From assembly GCA_021521415.1 (NCBI GenBank), contig JAIQDT010005823.1:142966-206965 (forward strand): a DNA stretch of 64,000 nucleotides, read 5' to 3'. The translations under genes were made by a program, and so were the position numbers. Below the pieces are notes generated by a model, which saw only the letters and a program-made list of their open reading frames with translations, was not told the DNA's origin and searched no databases. Below, piece by piece: positions 1 to 11,208 of the stretch; the first letter of the stretch is position 1, and the number at the start of each line of letters is the position of its first letter. The stretch is from Bidens hawaiensis. Lineage: Eukaryota; Streptophyta; Magnoliopsida; Asterales; Asteraceae.

Positions 1-1
1 T

Positions 2-3000
2 CGCGGGGAGGGTGACAAGAGGGAAGGCGGCAGAGATCCTAACAGACCTCTGCCAAGAATATGGACTCCCCTCACTAAAACGCCTTCACAAGTGTTAAGC
101 ACTGAGAATGTCCAGTTCAAAAGCCCCAAGCCACTACACTACAAGGGACCATCAAACAGTGGCAAGTACTGTGAGTTTCACAAGTCCACAGGACACAACA
201 CTGATGCATGCCACCACTTGAAAGATGCAATTGAGAAAGATGTGAAATCAGGCAAGCTGGCTCACCTGGTGAAAAACTCAAGACCAGAAAATGAACAACC
301 AGAAGGAGCCTCTGCCAGTAAAAAGTTCAAAAGAATCTGTGTAGCCGAGGGAGGAACGCAAGGGCAAAGATCAAGAAAGAGAAGCGCGCAAGTCCAAGGA
401 GATTGGCGCGAGCAACAAGTAATCTTCCCAAGAATCAGGGGAGGCCCTTCTATCAGCAGTCCTCTTGTCATCACTACACACATTGCTCATTATGAAGTGT
501 CAAAAGTCCTGGTGGACACTGGCAGCGAATCAGACATCATGTATGAGCAATGTTTCAGGAAACTGGATCCGGCAGACCAAGCAAGGCTTGAAATTGTGAA
601 TGCACCAATCTCTGGTGTTTCAAATGAAATCATTCATCCCCTAGGTCAAATACAATTTGAACTAACTATGGGGGATGAGAAACACAAGCGAGCCGAAGTT
701 GTCAACTTCTTGGTCTTGCCTACCACTTCATGCCACAATATGATCTTGGGTAGGGGAACGATTGCCCAATTCAACGCCATACCGTCGCCAGCGCACGGCG
801 CGTTGGGGTTCCCAACACCAACAGGTGTAACATTTGTATACCGAGATCATTTGTGTGCAGTGACAAGTACTCCGCGGGAAGGGAGAATGAAACTTCCAAT
901 GGCAGACAACGCGCCAGAGGAATGGATTCTCAACCCAAAATTCCCGGAGCAGAAAATCACAATTGGCGCAACGATATCAGACGACACGAGGTTGAGAATG
1001 AAAAGATTGCTCACAGCATATATGTCGGTCTTCGCGTGGCAACACTCTGATATGACTGGGGTTCCGCGAGACCTGGCACAACATTATCTCAACACGTTCA
1101 AGTCTGTAAAGCCAATTGCTCAAAAGAAGAGAGTCATGGGGGATGAGAAAGCGAGGGCCATGAATGAGCAGGTTGAGGATCTACTGCGCGCAAACATCAT
1201 CCGCCCGATACGATACCAGACGTGGGTAGCCAATCCTGTGATGGTAAAGAAAAGTAACGGGTCGTGGAGGATGTGCATTGACTTCAAGGACCTCAACAAA
1301 GCGTGCCCAAAAGATTGTTACCCCCTCCCAAACATCGACGCAAAGGTGGACTCCGTGGCGCCATTCAAGCTCAAATGTTTCCTGGATGCCTACAAGGGCT
1401 ATCACCAGATTCAAATGGCACCACAAGACGAGGACAAGACTGCCTTCAGAACCGACAAGGGTGTTTTTTGTTACACAAAAATGCCCTTTGGTTTGAAGAA
1501 TGCGGGCGCCACCTATCAAAGACTTATGGATGCCGTTTTCAGCGAGCAAATTGGAAGAAACCTAGAAGTCTATGTGGATGATTTGGTGATCAAAAGCAGG
1601 GAGGAGAAACAAATGCTCAAAGACATCGAGGAAACCCTTGGGCGCCTAAAGGAAGTTAACATGAAGCTCAATCCGAGCAAATGCACTTTCGGCGTACAAG
1701 AGGGAAAATTTCTAGGTGTAATGGTTACCAAGGATGGTTTCAAGGTGAACCCAGAAAAGGTGGAGGCCATCCTTGACATGCCCTCGCCATCCACCATGAA
1801 AGAAGTCCAGAAGCTGAATGGTAGATTGGTATCAATCAACAGGTTCCTAGCGAACCATGCAAGCAAATCTACCCCATTTGTCAACACATTGAGAAATTGC
1901 TTAAAGAAAAGCCAATTCAAATGGACTCCTGAGGCCGAGCAAGCTTTCAGTGAGATAAAAGAATGTTTGATATATTTGCCCGCGCTCACAGCTCCACTTC
2001 CTAGTGAAACCTTGACATTGTACCTATCAGCAGGAGAGCGCGCCATCGGCGCAGTATTGTTGATGGATCGCAAGGGAATCCAAACGCCAATATACTATGT
2101 GAGTCGGGTGCTGACAGATCCTGAGACGCGCTACTCCATCATGGAAAAGTTAGTTTTGTCACTAACACACGCGTCGCGCAAGCTTCATAGATATTTCAAT
2201 GGTCATCCCATTGAAGTACTGACTGGTTACAACATCCAGCAAGTCTTGCGACGCCCCGCGCTCTCGGGAAGGCTGACAAAATGGGCGCTGAAGTTAGGAG
2301 AGCACACGATCGCCTATAAGCCCCGTCCAGCAATAAAGGGACAAGTCTTAGCTGATTTCATCGCAGAAATCCCCGAGGGAAAAATTGAAGAGGCTCAGCG
2401 CGAGGCAGACCCTCCGCGAGCCAATGATGAAGAAAATGTTTGGAGATTGTTCACTGATGGAGCTTCAAACAACGAAGGGTCCGGCGCAGGCCTAAAACTG
2501 GTGGATCCAGAGAATCATGAATATACTTACGCCATCAGGTTGGACTTCAAGAGCACCAACAATGAGGCTGAGTATGAAGCCCTGCTGGCTGGCCTGCGCA
2601 TCGCGCACAAATTCGGAGTTAAAAAACTAGAGGCCCATGTTGATTCATACTTGGTAGCAGCACAGGTCAATGGCCTTTATGATGCCAAGGAGAACACCAT
2701 GCCTCTATATCTAGAGCAGGCGAAAAAGCTCATCGAGCAATTTGACTGCTTCAGAATCATTCATATTCCGCGCAGTGAAAACAAATCTGCCGACGCGCTG
2801 AGTAAGATGGCATCAACCAGCTTCGATCACTTTGGCAAAGATGTCAGGGTAGAAGTAATGAGCAACCCGTCGGTGGTGGCGAAGTCTGTCCTTGTAACTC
2901 ATACAACCCCTTCATCATGGATAACTCCAATAATGGAATTCTTGAAGGAGGGAAAGGTACCGGACAATCGCGCACAGGCGAGGAAGATAAGACACAAGTC

Positions 3001-4150
3001 GCAGAACTATGAACTGCTTGATGGTACATTATATCGACACTCTTATCTTGGACCGCTCATGAAATGCTTAGATGCTGAGGAAGCAAGCTATGTGATCAGA
3101 GAGATACACGAAGGAATCTGTGGAATACATGCTGGACCGCGCATGGTGGTTGCCAAGGCAATGAGCGCAGGTTACTATTGGCCAGGCATGTACTTGGACG
3201 CTTTAAAAGAGATCCAAAAATGCAAAGCATGTCAGAGCTATGCGCCAAACACCATGCGGCCAAAGAACAACTTGATTCCGGTGACCTCCGCATGGCCTTT
3301 CCACAAATGGGCAATCGATATTGTGGGTCCCCTACCGCAAGCGCAAGGGCGAGTAAAATTTTTGGTAGTGGCAGTAGACTATTTCACAAAATGGGTCGAA
3401 GCCAAGCCACTAGCAAAAATCACAGCCGAGGCGATGAAGCAGTTTATTTGGAGCCACATCATATGCCGTTTTGGCCTTCCCATGGAAATTGTGAGCGACA
3501 ATGGCAAACAATTCACTGACAAGAAGATATCCAGCTGGCTCAAGGAATTGCGCATCAACCAAATCTTCACTTCCGTATACCACCCTCAGGGGAATGGCCA
3601 AGTGGAGCGCGCGAACCAAAGCTTGCTAAATGGGCTGAAGAAAAGGTTGGAGGGAGAATCCCATTCTTGGGTTGACGAGCTACCTAATGTCTTGTGGGCG
3701 CACAGGACATTAAGCAAAACCAGCAATGGCGAATCCCCGTTCAGCCTAACCTATGGAACGGAGGCAATGATTCCAGCAGAAATTGGATGCCCATCCCATA
3801 GAGTGCTCATGATGAGCAAGATTGATAACGAGCGCGAAAGAAGGTTGGATCTCAACTTACTTGAAGGGCGCAGAGAGGCGGCTATCATCAGTGAAGCCAA
3901 ATACAAGAAAAAACTAGAAAAATATTACAACCAGCGCGTGAAAGAATGCCACTTCAAGAAGAATGATTTTGTCCTTCGAAACAATGAAGCTAGCCGCGCG
4001 ATTCCCCCGGGAAAGATGTCCCCCAATTGGGAGGGACCTTATCAAGTCTTGGAAGAATTGGGAAAAGGCGCATACGCTTTAAAAGATCTGAATGGAAAGA
4101 AGATCCCGCGCGCATGGAACGCGGCACAGCTTAGAAAATGTTTCATGTAA
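2..4150 (+). CDS. Ty3/gypsy (Tat lineage) gag-pol polyprotein, 5' partial
   Basis: The frame is open from the window edge to the stop at 4148-4150, so the 5' end is cut off by the window rather than starting at an internal codon. Order: end of gag with a Cys/His knuckle (C-x2-H-x4-H-x4-C, near 170-215); aspartic protease with DTGS at 515; reverse transcriptase with YVDD near 1571; a gypsy-type RNase H region (about 1960-2350); a second, archaeal-type RNase H starting TDGAS near 2453 with its Glu and Asp residues; integrase with an HHCC zinc finger (about 3090-3240) and the D-D-E catalytic triad (AIDIVG, VSDNGKQF, GQVERAN; about 3310-3610). There is no chromodomain. Two RNase H domains are the known hallmark of the Tat lineage. 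No stop or frameshift interrupts the frame, so this copy is young or still coding. Function: reverse transcription and integration of the element. Confidence 0.93.
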   Translation, partial: RGEGDKREGGRDPNRPLPRIWTPLTKTPSQVLSTENVQFKSPKPLHYKGPSNSGKYCEFHKSTGHNTDACHHLKDAIEKDVKSGKLAHLVKNSRPENEQPEGASASKKFKRICVAEGGTQGQRSRKRSAQVQGDWREQQVIFPRIRGGPSISSPLVITTHIAHYEVSKVLVDTGSESDIMYEQCFRKLDPADQARLEIVNAPISGVSNEIIHPLGQIQFELTMGDEKHKRAEVVNFLVLPTTSCHNMILGRGTIAQFNAIPSPAHGALGFPTPTGVTFVYRDHLCAVTSTPREGRMKLPMADNAPEEWILNPKFPEQKITIGATISDDTRLRMKRLLTAYMSVFAWQHSDMTGVPRDLAQHYLNTFKSVKPIAQKKRVMGDEKARAMNEQVEDLLRANIIRPIRYQTWVANPVMVKKSNGSWRMCIDFKDLNKACPKDCYPLPNIDAKVDSVAPFKLKCFLDAYKGYHQIQMAPQDEDKTAFRTDKGVFCYTKMPFGLKNAGATYQRLMDAVFSEQIGRNLEVYVDDLVIKSREEKQMLKDIEETLGRLKEVNMKLNPSKCTFGVQEGKFLGVMVTKDGFKVNPEKVEAILDMPSPSTMKEVQKLNGRLVSINRFLANHASKSTPFVNTLRNCLKKSQFKWTPEAEQAFSEIKECLIYLPALTAPLPSETLTLYLSAGERAIGAVLLMDRKGIQTPIYYVSRVLTDPETRYSIMEKLVLSLTHASRKLHRYFNGHPIEVLTGYNIQQVLRRPALSGRLTKWALKLGEHTIAYKPRPAIKGQVLADFIAEIPEGKIEEAQREADPPRANDEENVWRLFTDGASNNEGSGAGLKLVDPENHEYTYAIRLDFKSTNNEAEYEALLAGLRIAHKFGVKKLEAHVDSYLVAAQVNGLYDAKENTMPLYLEQAKKLIEQFDCFRIIHIPRSENKSADALSKMASTSFDHFGKDVRVEVMSNPSVVAKSVLVTHTTPSSWITPIMEFLKEGKVPDNRAQARKIRHKSQNYELLDGTLYRHSYLGPLMKCLDAEEASYVIREIHEGICGIHAGPRMVVAKAMSAGYYWPGMYLDALKEIQKCKACQSYAPNTMRPKNNLIPVTSAWPFHKWAIDIVGPLPQAQGRVKFLVVAVDYFTKWVEAKPLAKITAEAMKQFIWSHIICRFGLPMEIVSDNGKQFTDKKISSWLKELRINQIFTSVYHPQGNGQVERANQSLLNGLKKRLEGESHSWVDELPNVLWAHRTLSKTSNGESPFSLTYGTEAMIPAEIGCPSHRVLMMSKIDNERERRLDLNLLEGRREAAIISEAKYKKKLEKYYNQRVKECHFKKNDFVLRNNEASRAIPPGKMSPNWEGPYQVLEELGKGAYALKDLNGKKIPRAWNAAQLRKCFM

Positions 4151-4959
4151 AAAAATGTCAAGTTTGTAATCAAGGCTTTTTAAGCCATTATGAATAATGA
4201 TTCGCGCTATCTTCTCTTAATGTGGATTCTATTACCTTTTGCATACATGTTTCACACTTCCCTTTATTAATTTTGAGCAATATGACAACATTGTATTGAC
4301 ATCAAAACGAAATAAAACGAAGTAAAACATACATGCGCGAGCTTCAAGCTCAAACGCGTTGACGAGTCTTAACTCTAAAACGTCAGGGCCTTAGCCCAAT
4401 AATATGAGCCTTAGCTCAGGGCCTTAGCCCAATAATGTGAGCCTTAGCTCAAATCACTCACAACATCCATCCTACATGCTGCGCAACCTGACCATAAAAA
4501 TACCTAAGCACAACTAAGGCAAAGCAAATGCCAAAACATAGTTGTTAAGGTCTCAGGTCGAGGTCGCGCATGAAATTGTAATGGATATCTGAGTAACACA
4601 TATTGACACGTAAAGGCTAAAAAACTCATAGTTCCCTATAATAAATGCGAGATAACGTCGCGCAAAAGAGGAATAATGAAAACGCCAAGGCACGTGTCAA
4701 CATAATCAAGATATGGCAAAATCACTTACAATATGACAAGGATTAAGTATAATAATTTCCTTACAACCTTGTTCTTATTTCAACGTGCAAGCATATCTTA
4801 TATTCAACAAGCAAACATGCAATATAAAGAGATGAATGGGGAATGCGCAAGATGCGAAGAAGGGAAAAACAAAATTTCATTCCAAAACATTGAAATTTAC
4901 AAGTTTACAAGATGATGAGATACAAACTACAAATAAAAATAAAAAACATGAAGGGCTTC
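4151..4959. other. Spacer between pol and the antisense gene; short tandem repeat
   Basis: No coding frame is supported here. It separates two convergent units, pol (+) and the antisense gene (-). At about 4386-4450 a phrase of about 32 bp (GGGCCTTAGCCCAATAATRT plus GAGCCTTAGCTCA) occurs twice in tandem, each half a small palindrome. Confidence 0.6.
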
Positions 4960-7900
4960 TCAAGTCTCCACGTCGACGTCAGCCTCTTCATAGTCCTCAT
5001 CACCGCCCTCAGCATCTGGCGCAGCCCGCTCCTCGTCATCTCCAAACTGACCATAGTCAAGTTGTTCGTCCTGAATGGAGTCTTCTATCACAATAGTGTC
5101 AGGAGCGGATCCTTTGGCCACGCCAGAGCCGCTAGCAGGGGCAGCATTCCCCGCGCCATCATCGCCGCCACCAGCCCCTTCGCACTCCTCAAGTAATTTC
5201 TTTAGCGCGCCGAGGTCGGGCTGGTCAGCAAGCGCGGATATCTGCAAATCATATGGAAAAATATGAGTACAAAAAAGACTTGGAAAATAAGTCAAGGTAA
5301 TCTCATTAAGGTTAAAATACCTGCGCAAGGATGGGAATGGGAGTATTCAAATACTTCTCCCCCATCTCGGCCATGTCCGCGCAGGCAACGTCGCTCTGAT
5401 AAGGGTAGTCGGATGGGTTCTTCTTCAGCATCCCATATTCATAGCCATCCTTAAACCCTTCAGCTCGACCCACCAAGCGCGCGGCAGCGTTGCAATCCAT
5501 CACAAGGGCCTGAAACTCGTCTGAGTATTTCATCGCGTAAGCGCAACGAGTCATACCCTGTGAGATTAGCCATTGGCGATCTTGCGCGAGGGAAGCAACA
5601 GACGTCTCAAGAGCAGGAATCTGAGAGTTTAACAACTCAACAGTTTCCTTAGTCTGTTTCAGCTCCTCTTTGTCGGACGCTGCTGCCGCCAAGACTTCTT
5701 CCTTTTCCGCTCGCGCAAGCTCGAGTGCTTCCTGGCTAGACGCTGCCGTCGCCAAGGCTTCATCTTTCTCGGCCTGCGCAGCCGCCAGCTCCTTCTTCAG
5801 GCGCGCAACCTCACTCTCCAGTGATGATTTGTCAGTTATAGACTGGACAAGAGCTTGGTCACGCGCCTCCGCGTCCAGCTCCAAGTCGCGCACTCTACGC
5901 GCGTACCTGGCAGCGTCCGCCTCGGCCGCCTGTAGCTTCTCCCGCGCAGCCTGTAGCTCATGCCCGCGCTTCACGAAGGCGGTGTTGGCACTTGCTCTGT
6001 TCTCACTGAGCTCTGCTTGGAGCTTCTCAGCTCTCTCTCGAGCATCAGAAAGATGCCAAGCAGACACTTTAGCCTCTTGCTTGGCTTCCGCAAGAGCATC
6101 ACGTACCTTTACGTAATCATAGCGAAGCTCTTGGGAGGCAGCAAAGAAAGCCGACCCAGCAAACAGATGATCGTTGAGCAAGTCATCGCGAGCGCGGCCC
6201 TCCTGAAACCTCCTTTCAGCTGGAGGCACAGAATGAGCCCAGAAGTCCTCACACATACCCATGGACTGAAATGAGCTGTCCTCAGTAATGTTCCATCTTG
6301 GGCGGTAAATGTGATCGGCTTCCTGCAAACACAAAGTAATGATCTAAGTCATCAAAACACTAATATGGAAGTCCGCGCAGCGGAGCAAAAACGAACCTAT
6401 ACCTGCGGGGATGAAGCAGAAAAGTCAGCGCCAGCCCCACGAGAAGACTGCGCCGGAAAATCTCGTGGCGCTGCAGGGCTGGCGCGACCGCCGTCGGAGT
6501 CTTCAACTTGAACCTCCTCATCCTCCTCTGAAACAGGCCTTTTCTCCTGCGACCTAGAACCAAAATCAGTCTCGCGAGGAGGGCTGCGCGCAGGAGGAGG
6601 TGAGGGAGGTCTCGACGCCGCCAGATCGGCGCGTAAAACGGCCTCCTGCTCCTTAGTAATCCCGATGAGGGGAGATTCAGCGCTTGCAGGAGCAGGAGCA
6701 GAACCAACGGCGCTGGCACCGGCGCCAGGAGCGCCGCCAGCACCAATGACTCCTATGAAAAAATCAACAAAAAGAAATGGTTCATGACTTGATCTAAAAG
6801 AAAAAAGTCAGAAAATAAAAGCGCAATACATACCTTGGCGCAACTCCGTTCGCGAGTCAAACATCGCCATGAAGTCCATTCTACCCTTTTTCGAGGGTAA
6901 AACAGGGGACTTCGAAGCGACCTCCGGCGCAGGCTCGGCACCTTGTTGCGCCTGACGTTGATCCACCAAGGTCGCCGGCTCTACAAACATTTGAGTGAGC
7001 AAAGATTCATTAGTAATTCTATCAGAATCGCGCTCATAGAACCATAAAGGATAAGCAAAGTATACATGTCGAAGAGGAAACGGCAGGCGCAACGCCGCTC
7101 CCCTTTTCCGCCGCTCGAAGGGAGGAGGTAGCGGCACCATACCTCGTGTGGACAGGAGGTCTGCCCACTTTTTGAGGCAGGGAAGACAAGGAAAACTTGG
7201 TGGTAAACACCTGGGTTTTCTCAAGTCCCTTCGCCTGAGTAGGAGGATCCTGAACAACAGGGGCATCATCTTTCTTCTGTTTCTTACTGGCCCCTGCGCC
7301 AGTTTTCCCCTTAGCTTTACGCTTTAGTTGGGGCACCTCAGCCTCCTCCTCCTCCTCCTCTTCCGCGAGCTCCAGCTCGTAGTTCTCAAGCGCGTCTACA
7401 ATACACGCAAAAGAAAGGTTAGCCAAATCTGGTATTATAAAGGCATAAGCATAAGTACAAAGGCTTACCAGGCGCGTCGCTGTCAAAGGAAAATCCCAGA
7501 TCAACAGGGATGAACATGTCATCGAAGCGATCGGGGAAGCCAATCTCCCCAGCGCCCAGCGCGACGGAGCCACCCTCCATATGCTCATCATAGGCGGCGT
7601 GGACATACTCCTTGCTGACTGCACAAAACAAGTCAAATGATATCAACAAAACGAATTATATTCGCGCAGAAGTAATGCAATGAGATTAACTTACACAAGC
7701 CGTCAACTTGGATAACGGGCTCAGTCGCGCTGTCGGCCCACCTCCTGCTCATACCAACCCCCACCAGCGCCTCCTCGCAAATGTTCTTGGCGGGGGATGG
7801 TTCAGCGGTCAACTTTTTAACCCAGGCGCCAGTTGGGTTCTTGAAGACACCCACATCCGCAGGCGCAGAAGAGATCGCGCGCATGGTCATGCGGATGGGG

Positions 7901-8505
7901 ATCACACCAGCCTTAATGTAGAAAAATCTCTCGGACCAGTCATGAAGGCTCTTGAATGAAACAGTGCAGCACTTGACCTTCTGACTGCAAGGAATAAATG
8001 AAAACCAAGAATCTTGGATCTTGGGCTTATAAAAAAACTGAAAGCGCCGAGGGGTGGGCTCCTCGCGCTGAGATTTGCACATGAACTCAAAGTGAGTCAT
8101 GCGCACGAGTCCAAACGGATGGACTTGGGATATATGAATCCCATAAAACCTAAGCAGCGCACCCACAAACCTTGTCATCGGGAGACGAAGGTTGCAGTGG
8201 GTGAAAAAATGGCAATAAAGGGATATATAGCCGGTGGGCGGGTCCGCCGCCGTTTGCCCGGCCACCGGCAACATGCAGCCATACTCAGGGACAAAACCCT
8301 GAGAGGCGACAAGGCTGTCAAAATCGGACTGCCTCAGTTTACAGGGGATCTCATCCCACTTCTTCACTGCCTTGGTCTTCCCTACCTCCTCCGATGAGGC
8401 CTCAGCAGCCCTCTTCCCCTTGCCGGTCTTCTTCAATGTAGACATTACTAACGATTTCACACGGCGATGGATAGGGGAGATTGTGTTGTCTGAGCTATCA
8501 GACAT
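4960..8505 (-). CDS. Seven-exon antisense gene of the Tat element (Transposase_28-type protein)
   Basis: Exons on the minus strand: 8505-7695, 7618-7469, 7395-7143, 7018-6834, 6752-6403, 6322-5321, 5241-4960. Every intron is GT-AG, all phases agree, and the joined length of 3033 nt encodes 1010 aa with no internal stop. The start is the ATG at 8505 (MSDSSDNT). Exon 1 resembles the plant 'putative gypsy type transposon' domain (Pfam Transposase_28), judged from remembered sequence. Exon 3 has a run of Glu followed by Lys/Arg-rich, nuclear-signal-like sequence. Exon 6 (about residues 584-917) is a long Ala/Glu/Lys-rich coiled coil. Exon 7 is acidic. Antisense ORFs of this type between pol and the 3' LTR are known in Tat elements; their function is unknown. 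The acceptor of exon 4 was chosen by phase and is the least certain junction. Confidence 0.82.
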
Positions 8506-8646
8506 ACAACTGTAAAAACGGACAAAGGATGCTTCTGAAGAACAGAGATCCGGAAGCAGAAGACAGGTAATCGGAATAGAATGAAAGAAAGGAAAGCTTC
8601 GAATAAACAACAAAGAAGATGAAGAATAAAAACTCTAAGGGCTTGC

Positions 8647-8655
8647 TTTTATAGG
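8647..8655 (-). promoter_or_regulatory. TATA box of the antisense gene
   Basis: The minus strand reads CCTATAAAAGC about 145 bp upstream of the antisense ATG at 8505. This gives the antisense gene its own promoter, separate from the LTR. Confidence 0.6.
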
Positions 8656-8689
8656 CCCAGGAGAGAGAAAATTTGGTACTAATCGAACT

Positions 8690-8873
8690 TCACGCGCCCC
8701 CACTCACAGGTGTAAGCCAACGCGAGCGCGACACGTGTCCCTGACACTGTGTGAGGGGACACGAAAAGAAACGATACAGGTGCTGCCAGAGTTCACGCGC
8801 CACCACTCGCAGGTACGGACCAACGCGAGCGCGACACGTGTTCCTGACACTATGTGAGGGGACATGAAAGGCA
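8690..8873. repeat. Tandem duplication with G-boxes upstream of the antisense gene
   Basis: Two imperfect copies, offset about 103 bp, each start near TTCACGCGCC and contain GCGAGCGCGACACGTGT and CTGACACTRTGTGAGGGGAC. Each carries a CACGTG G-box (8732-8737 and 8835-8840). They lie just upstream of the antisense TATA box, so they probably form its upstream promoter. Confidence 0.7.
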
Positions 8874-9096
8874 ACTGTAGCACCTCGAGCACACGAAAGG
8901 TCTGACACGTCTCCATCACTGACGCATGTCAGCAACAACCAACCACGTACAAGGACGATTCGTTTTCAACCAAAAGGATAGAATTTCGCGCACCGATGAG
9001 TAATAAGAAGAAAAGACAAACCCTATTAAAAGAGCAACCTATTAAGTCTAATATCTATCTTACCTCGCTCGCGCGAGACAAGACACACATTAGACT

Positions 9097-9113
9097 GGGG
9101 GGGCTTGAAGAGG
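9097..9113 (+). other. Polypurine-tract candidate
   Basis: A G-rich tract (GGGGGGGCTTGAAGAGG) lies directly before the proposed LTR start, the expected place for the plus-strand primer of reverse transcription. It is interrupted by CTT, so the exact boundary is uncertain. Confidence 0.45.
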
Positions 9114-9203
9114 TATGTACCCGCCTCAACACCGAGCGAGGCGGGTCAACCCACAAGATATAGACAAGAGGCTTGAAATCAAGAAGGCACAAAGCCAAAA
9201 CCT

Positions 9204-9420
9204 ATGCGCATGGCGCATATCACATATGCTCACGCATATCACATATGCTCACGCATCACATATGCTCACGCATATCACATGCTCACGCATATCACATCTG
9301 CGCGTGGCGCATCCGCGCGTGGCGCATATCACATGCTTGTGCATATCACATCTGCGCATGAAACATCTGCGCGTGAGAATAAAGAGAAGACCTCGCGCAT
9401 CCTCAGGATAGGCGCATATC
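9204..9420. repeat. Minisatellite inside the LTR
   Basis: Irregular tandem array of units such as CGCATATCACATATGCTCA with variants containing CTGCGCGTGG. Copy number and phase vary, which is typical of slippage or unequal exchange in an LTR U3 region. Confidence 0.8.
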
Positions 9421-9586
9421 ACACATGCACATAATCAACCTCGTCCTTATCCAAATCAGGATTAGGGCAACCTTGATTGTGCACGTCAGACAACCTTCCA
9501 GAAGGTATCTTTTTAAGGAATAAGAATATGCTGATGTTGACAGCTGCCAATGAAAGGTGGACAACTCAGCAAAACCCATGTGCTAC

Positions 9587-9714
9587 CACGTGATTATAAC
9601 CAATGAAAAAGCACCAGGTGTCCCAAGGACACGTGGCGTGAAGCAATAGGAGGAGGCCAACAAGGCCCTAATTGGGTCTGAGTCCAATCATTGGAAACCC
9701 TTGCACTATAAATA
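9587..9714 (+). promoter_or_regulatory. LTR core promoter with two G-boxes, CCAAT and TATA
   Basis: CACGTG occurs at 9587-9592 and 9630-9635 (the second as ACACGTGGC, an ABRE-like context). CCAATCATTGG at 9683-9693 and CTATAAATA at 9706-9714 follow. Spacing fits a pol II promoter with its start near 9740. A response to abscisic acid or light is only a possibility raised by the ACGT cores. Confidence 0.6.
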
Positions 9715-10087
9715 CCACATCAACTCCACAAGGAGAGACACACCCAATCACACAGTATTCAGCTATATTAAGCAATACACTCCAATTTCCTTACTCTCAT
9801 ATTATTATCTTCTCCTACAAATTCTTATTCTCACACCGGAGGGTTACCCCAAAGAGGACCCCTCTGTCCTTTTCTGAGGGGTAAGTTTACGGTGCTGTTC
9901 ATTTTTTAGGTGGAAGAATCCAGATTCCAGAGAACCATCGGTGGAATAGCATAATCACACCCGAGGAAAGTAGATCGTCTACCAGTGAGTCGATCCACGT
10001 TTCTTCATTCCCCTATCCAATTTTATCATTTCTTTTCTTTGTATTTTAAACCCTACGATACTACAATCACAAAACCCGCGGGTTACA

Positions 10088-11208
10088 AGGAGTTGATCGA
10101 AGCCTTGTTTCTAAAAATGCTAGAAAATCTTCACGTTTTATTTAAGTATTTTAATTTATTTAGATTATTGTACTAAAATAATTTTGTTTGGTTTTTTTGT
10201 TATCACGATATTCTAATAGTTTTGAAAGTGAATTGGAAAACTAGACTCGTTAAAACAGGGTAGGCTGAAGTATATGGAAGGAGCACTCATTGTTGAGCAT
10301 GACGTGTTGACTAGGAAAGATCACATGGCTTTTACTATTAAAAAATAAACACTAATAAGAGTAACGTGTTGATTGGTACAAAAACTATTTAGTTATTTCT
10401 TCTAAATTCATGGGGGTCTTTTATTGCATGTATTTAGATAACAATAAATGTTTAAATGAATGTGTATTGGTTTCTGCTAATCTTAAATATTATTTTTTTT
10501 GTCATTTTATTAGTCTTAATTAACGAGTTGGCTGCTGACGGTTTCGTCTTTTAGCGTATTTGTTTCCAACGGTCCGCGACTAACAGAATCACAACGGCGG
10601 GTACTTGCAGGTCACCGGAAAAATGCTTTTAACCGGGAAAGTTACATTTCTTTTGCCAGAAAACACCACCACCACCAATTGACTCACCATCAACCAACCA
10701 CCATCACTTGAGTACCACCAATCCATTCTGACGATGGTTCTAGGTTCACACGACCTCAATAATCGAGGACTTCACTAGAAAATGATTCCTAAAGGTCCCA
10801 ATAGAAGGCTACAAAGATGTTTGGGACGAAAATGTTAAGTTTTCTGAAAAAAATGTGAGTTTCTCGACCAAAAACGTTTTTCTGGTGACTTACAACTAAC
10901 GACATCAGAATTCTGTTAGTCTCGGACCATTGGGATCAATATGATAAAAGATGGGATCGTTATCAGTTAATTAAATAGTTTAGACTTTAGACCGACAACG
11001 ACATAAAATGATAGTTGGGATTAATGCTCCCTTAATTACAAGAATTTTACCAAAAATAAAAAGTGACAACATGGGATATCAAGTATCATAGTAGATTCAA
11101 TAATTAATAAGTAGTAGATACATTTGCAACTTTTCCATTATGGAAAACAACATTGGTAATATAGTGTTACAAAATTAAACAAGTTAATAATATGACCTTT
11201 TTTTTAAA
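10088..11208. other. Spacer between retrotransposon and GH9 gene
   Basis: No gene is supported. AT-rich sequence with a CA-rich patch (10660-10720). Related phrases about 'ctaac...cagaatc' near 10580 and 10880-10930 lie in opposite orientation, perhaps the ends of an old inverted-repeat element. Confidence 0.4.

Larger units (their letters stand above)
9116..10087 (+). mobile_element. 3' long terminal repeat of the Tat element
   Basis: Proposed ends are TGTACCCGC at 9116 and GCGGGTTACA ending at 10087, a near-perfect short inverted repeat with TG...CA termini (972 bp). Inside are a minisatellite (9204-9420), a CCAAT box and TATA box near 9683-9714, and a transcribed-looking region after it. 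The matching 5' LTR lies outside the window, so neither the exact ends nor the target duplication can be checked. An alternative start is the TG at 9096. Confidence 0.6.

Noticed and set aside
5670..6116. 148-aa plus-strand frame within the retrotransposon
   Set aside because: It is the complement of the Ala/Glu/Lys-rich coiled-coil exon of the antisense gene; the Ser/Ala composition follows from that.
7633..8613. Longer start of the antisense exon 1 at 8613
   Set aside because: The 36 residues before MSDSSDNT lie in the likely 5' UTR close to the TATA box and look unlike the domain that follows; the downstream ATG is preferred.
9115..9434. Overlapping short frames in the LTR array
   Set aside because: Open in several frames only because the minisatellite lacks stops; no start context or family match.
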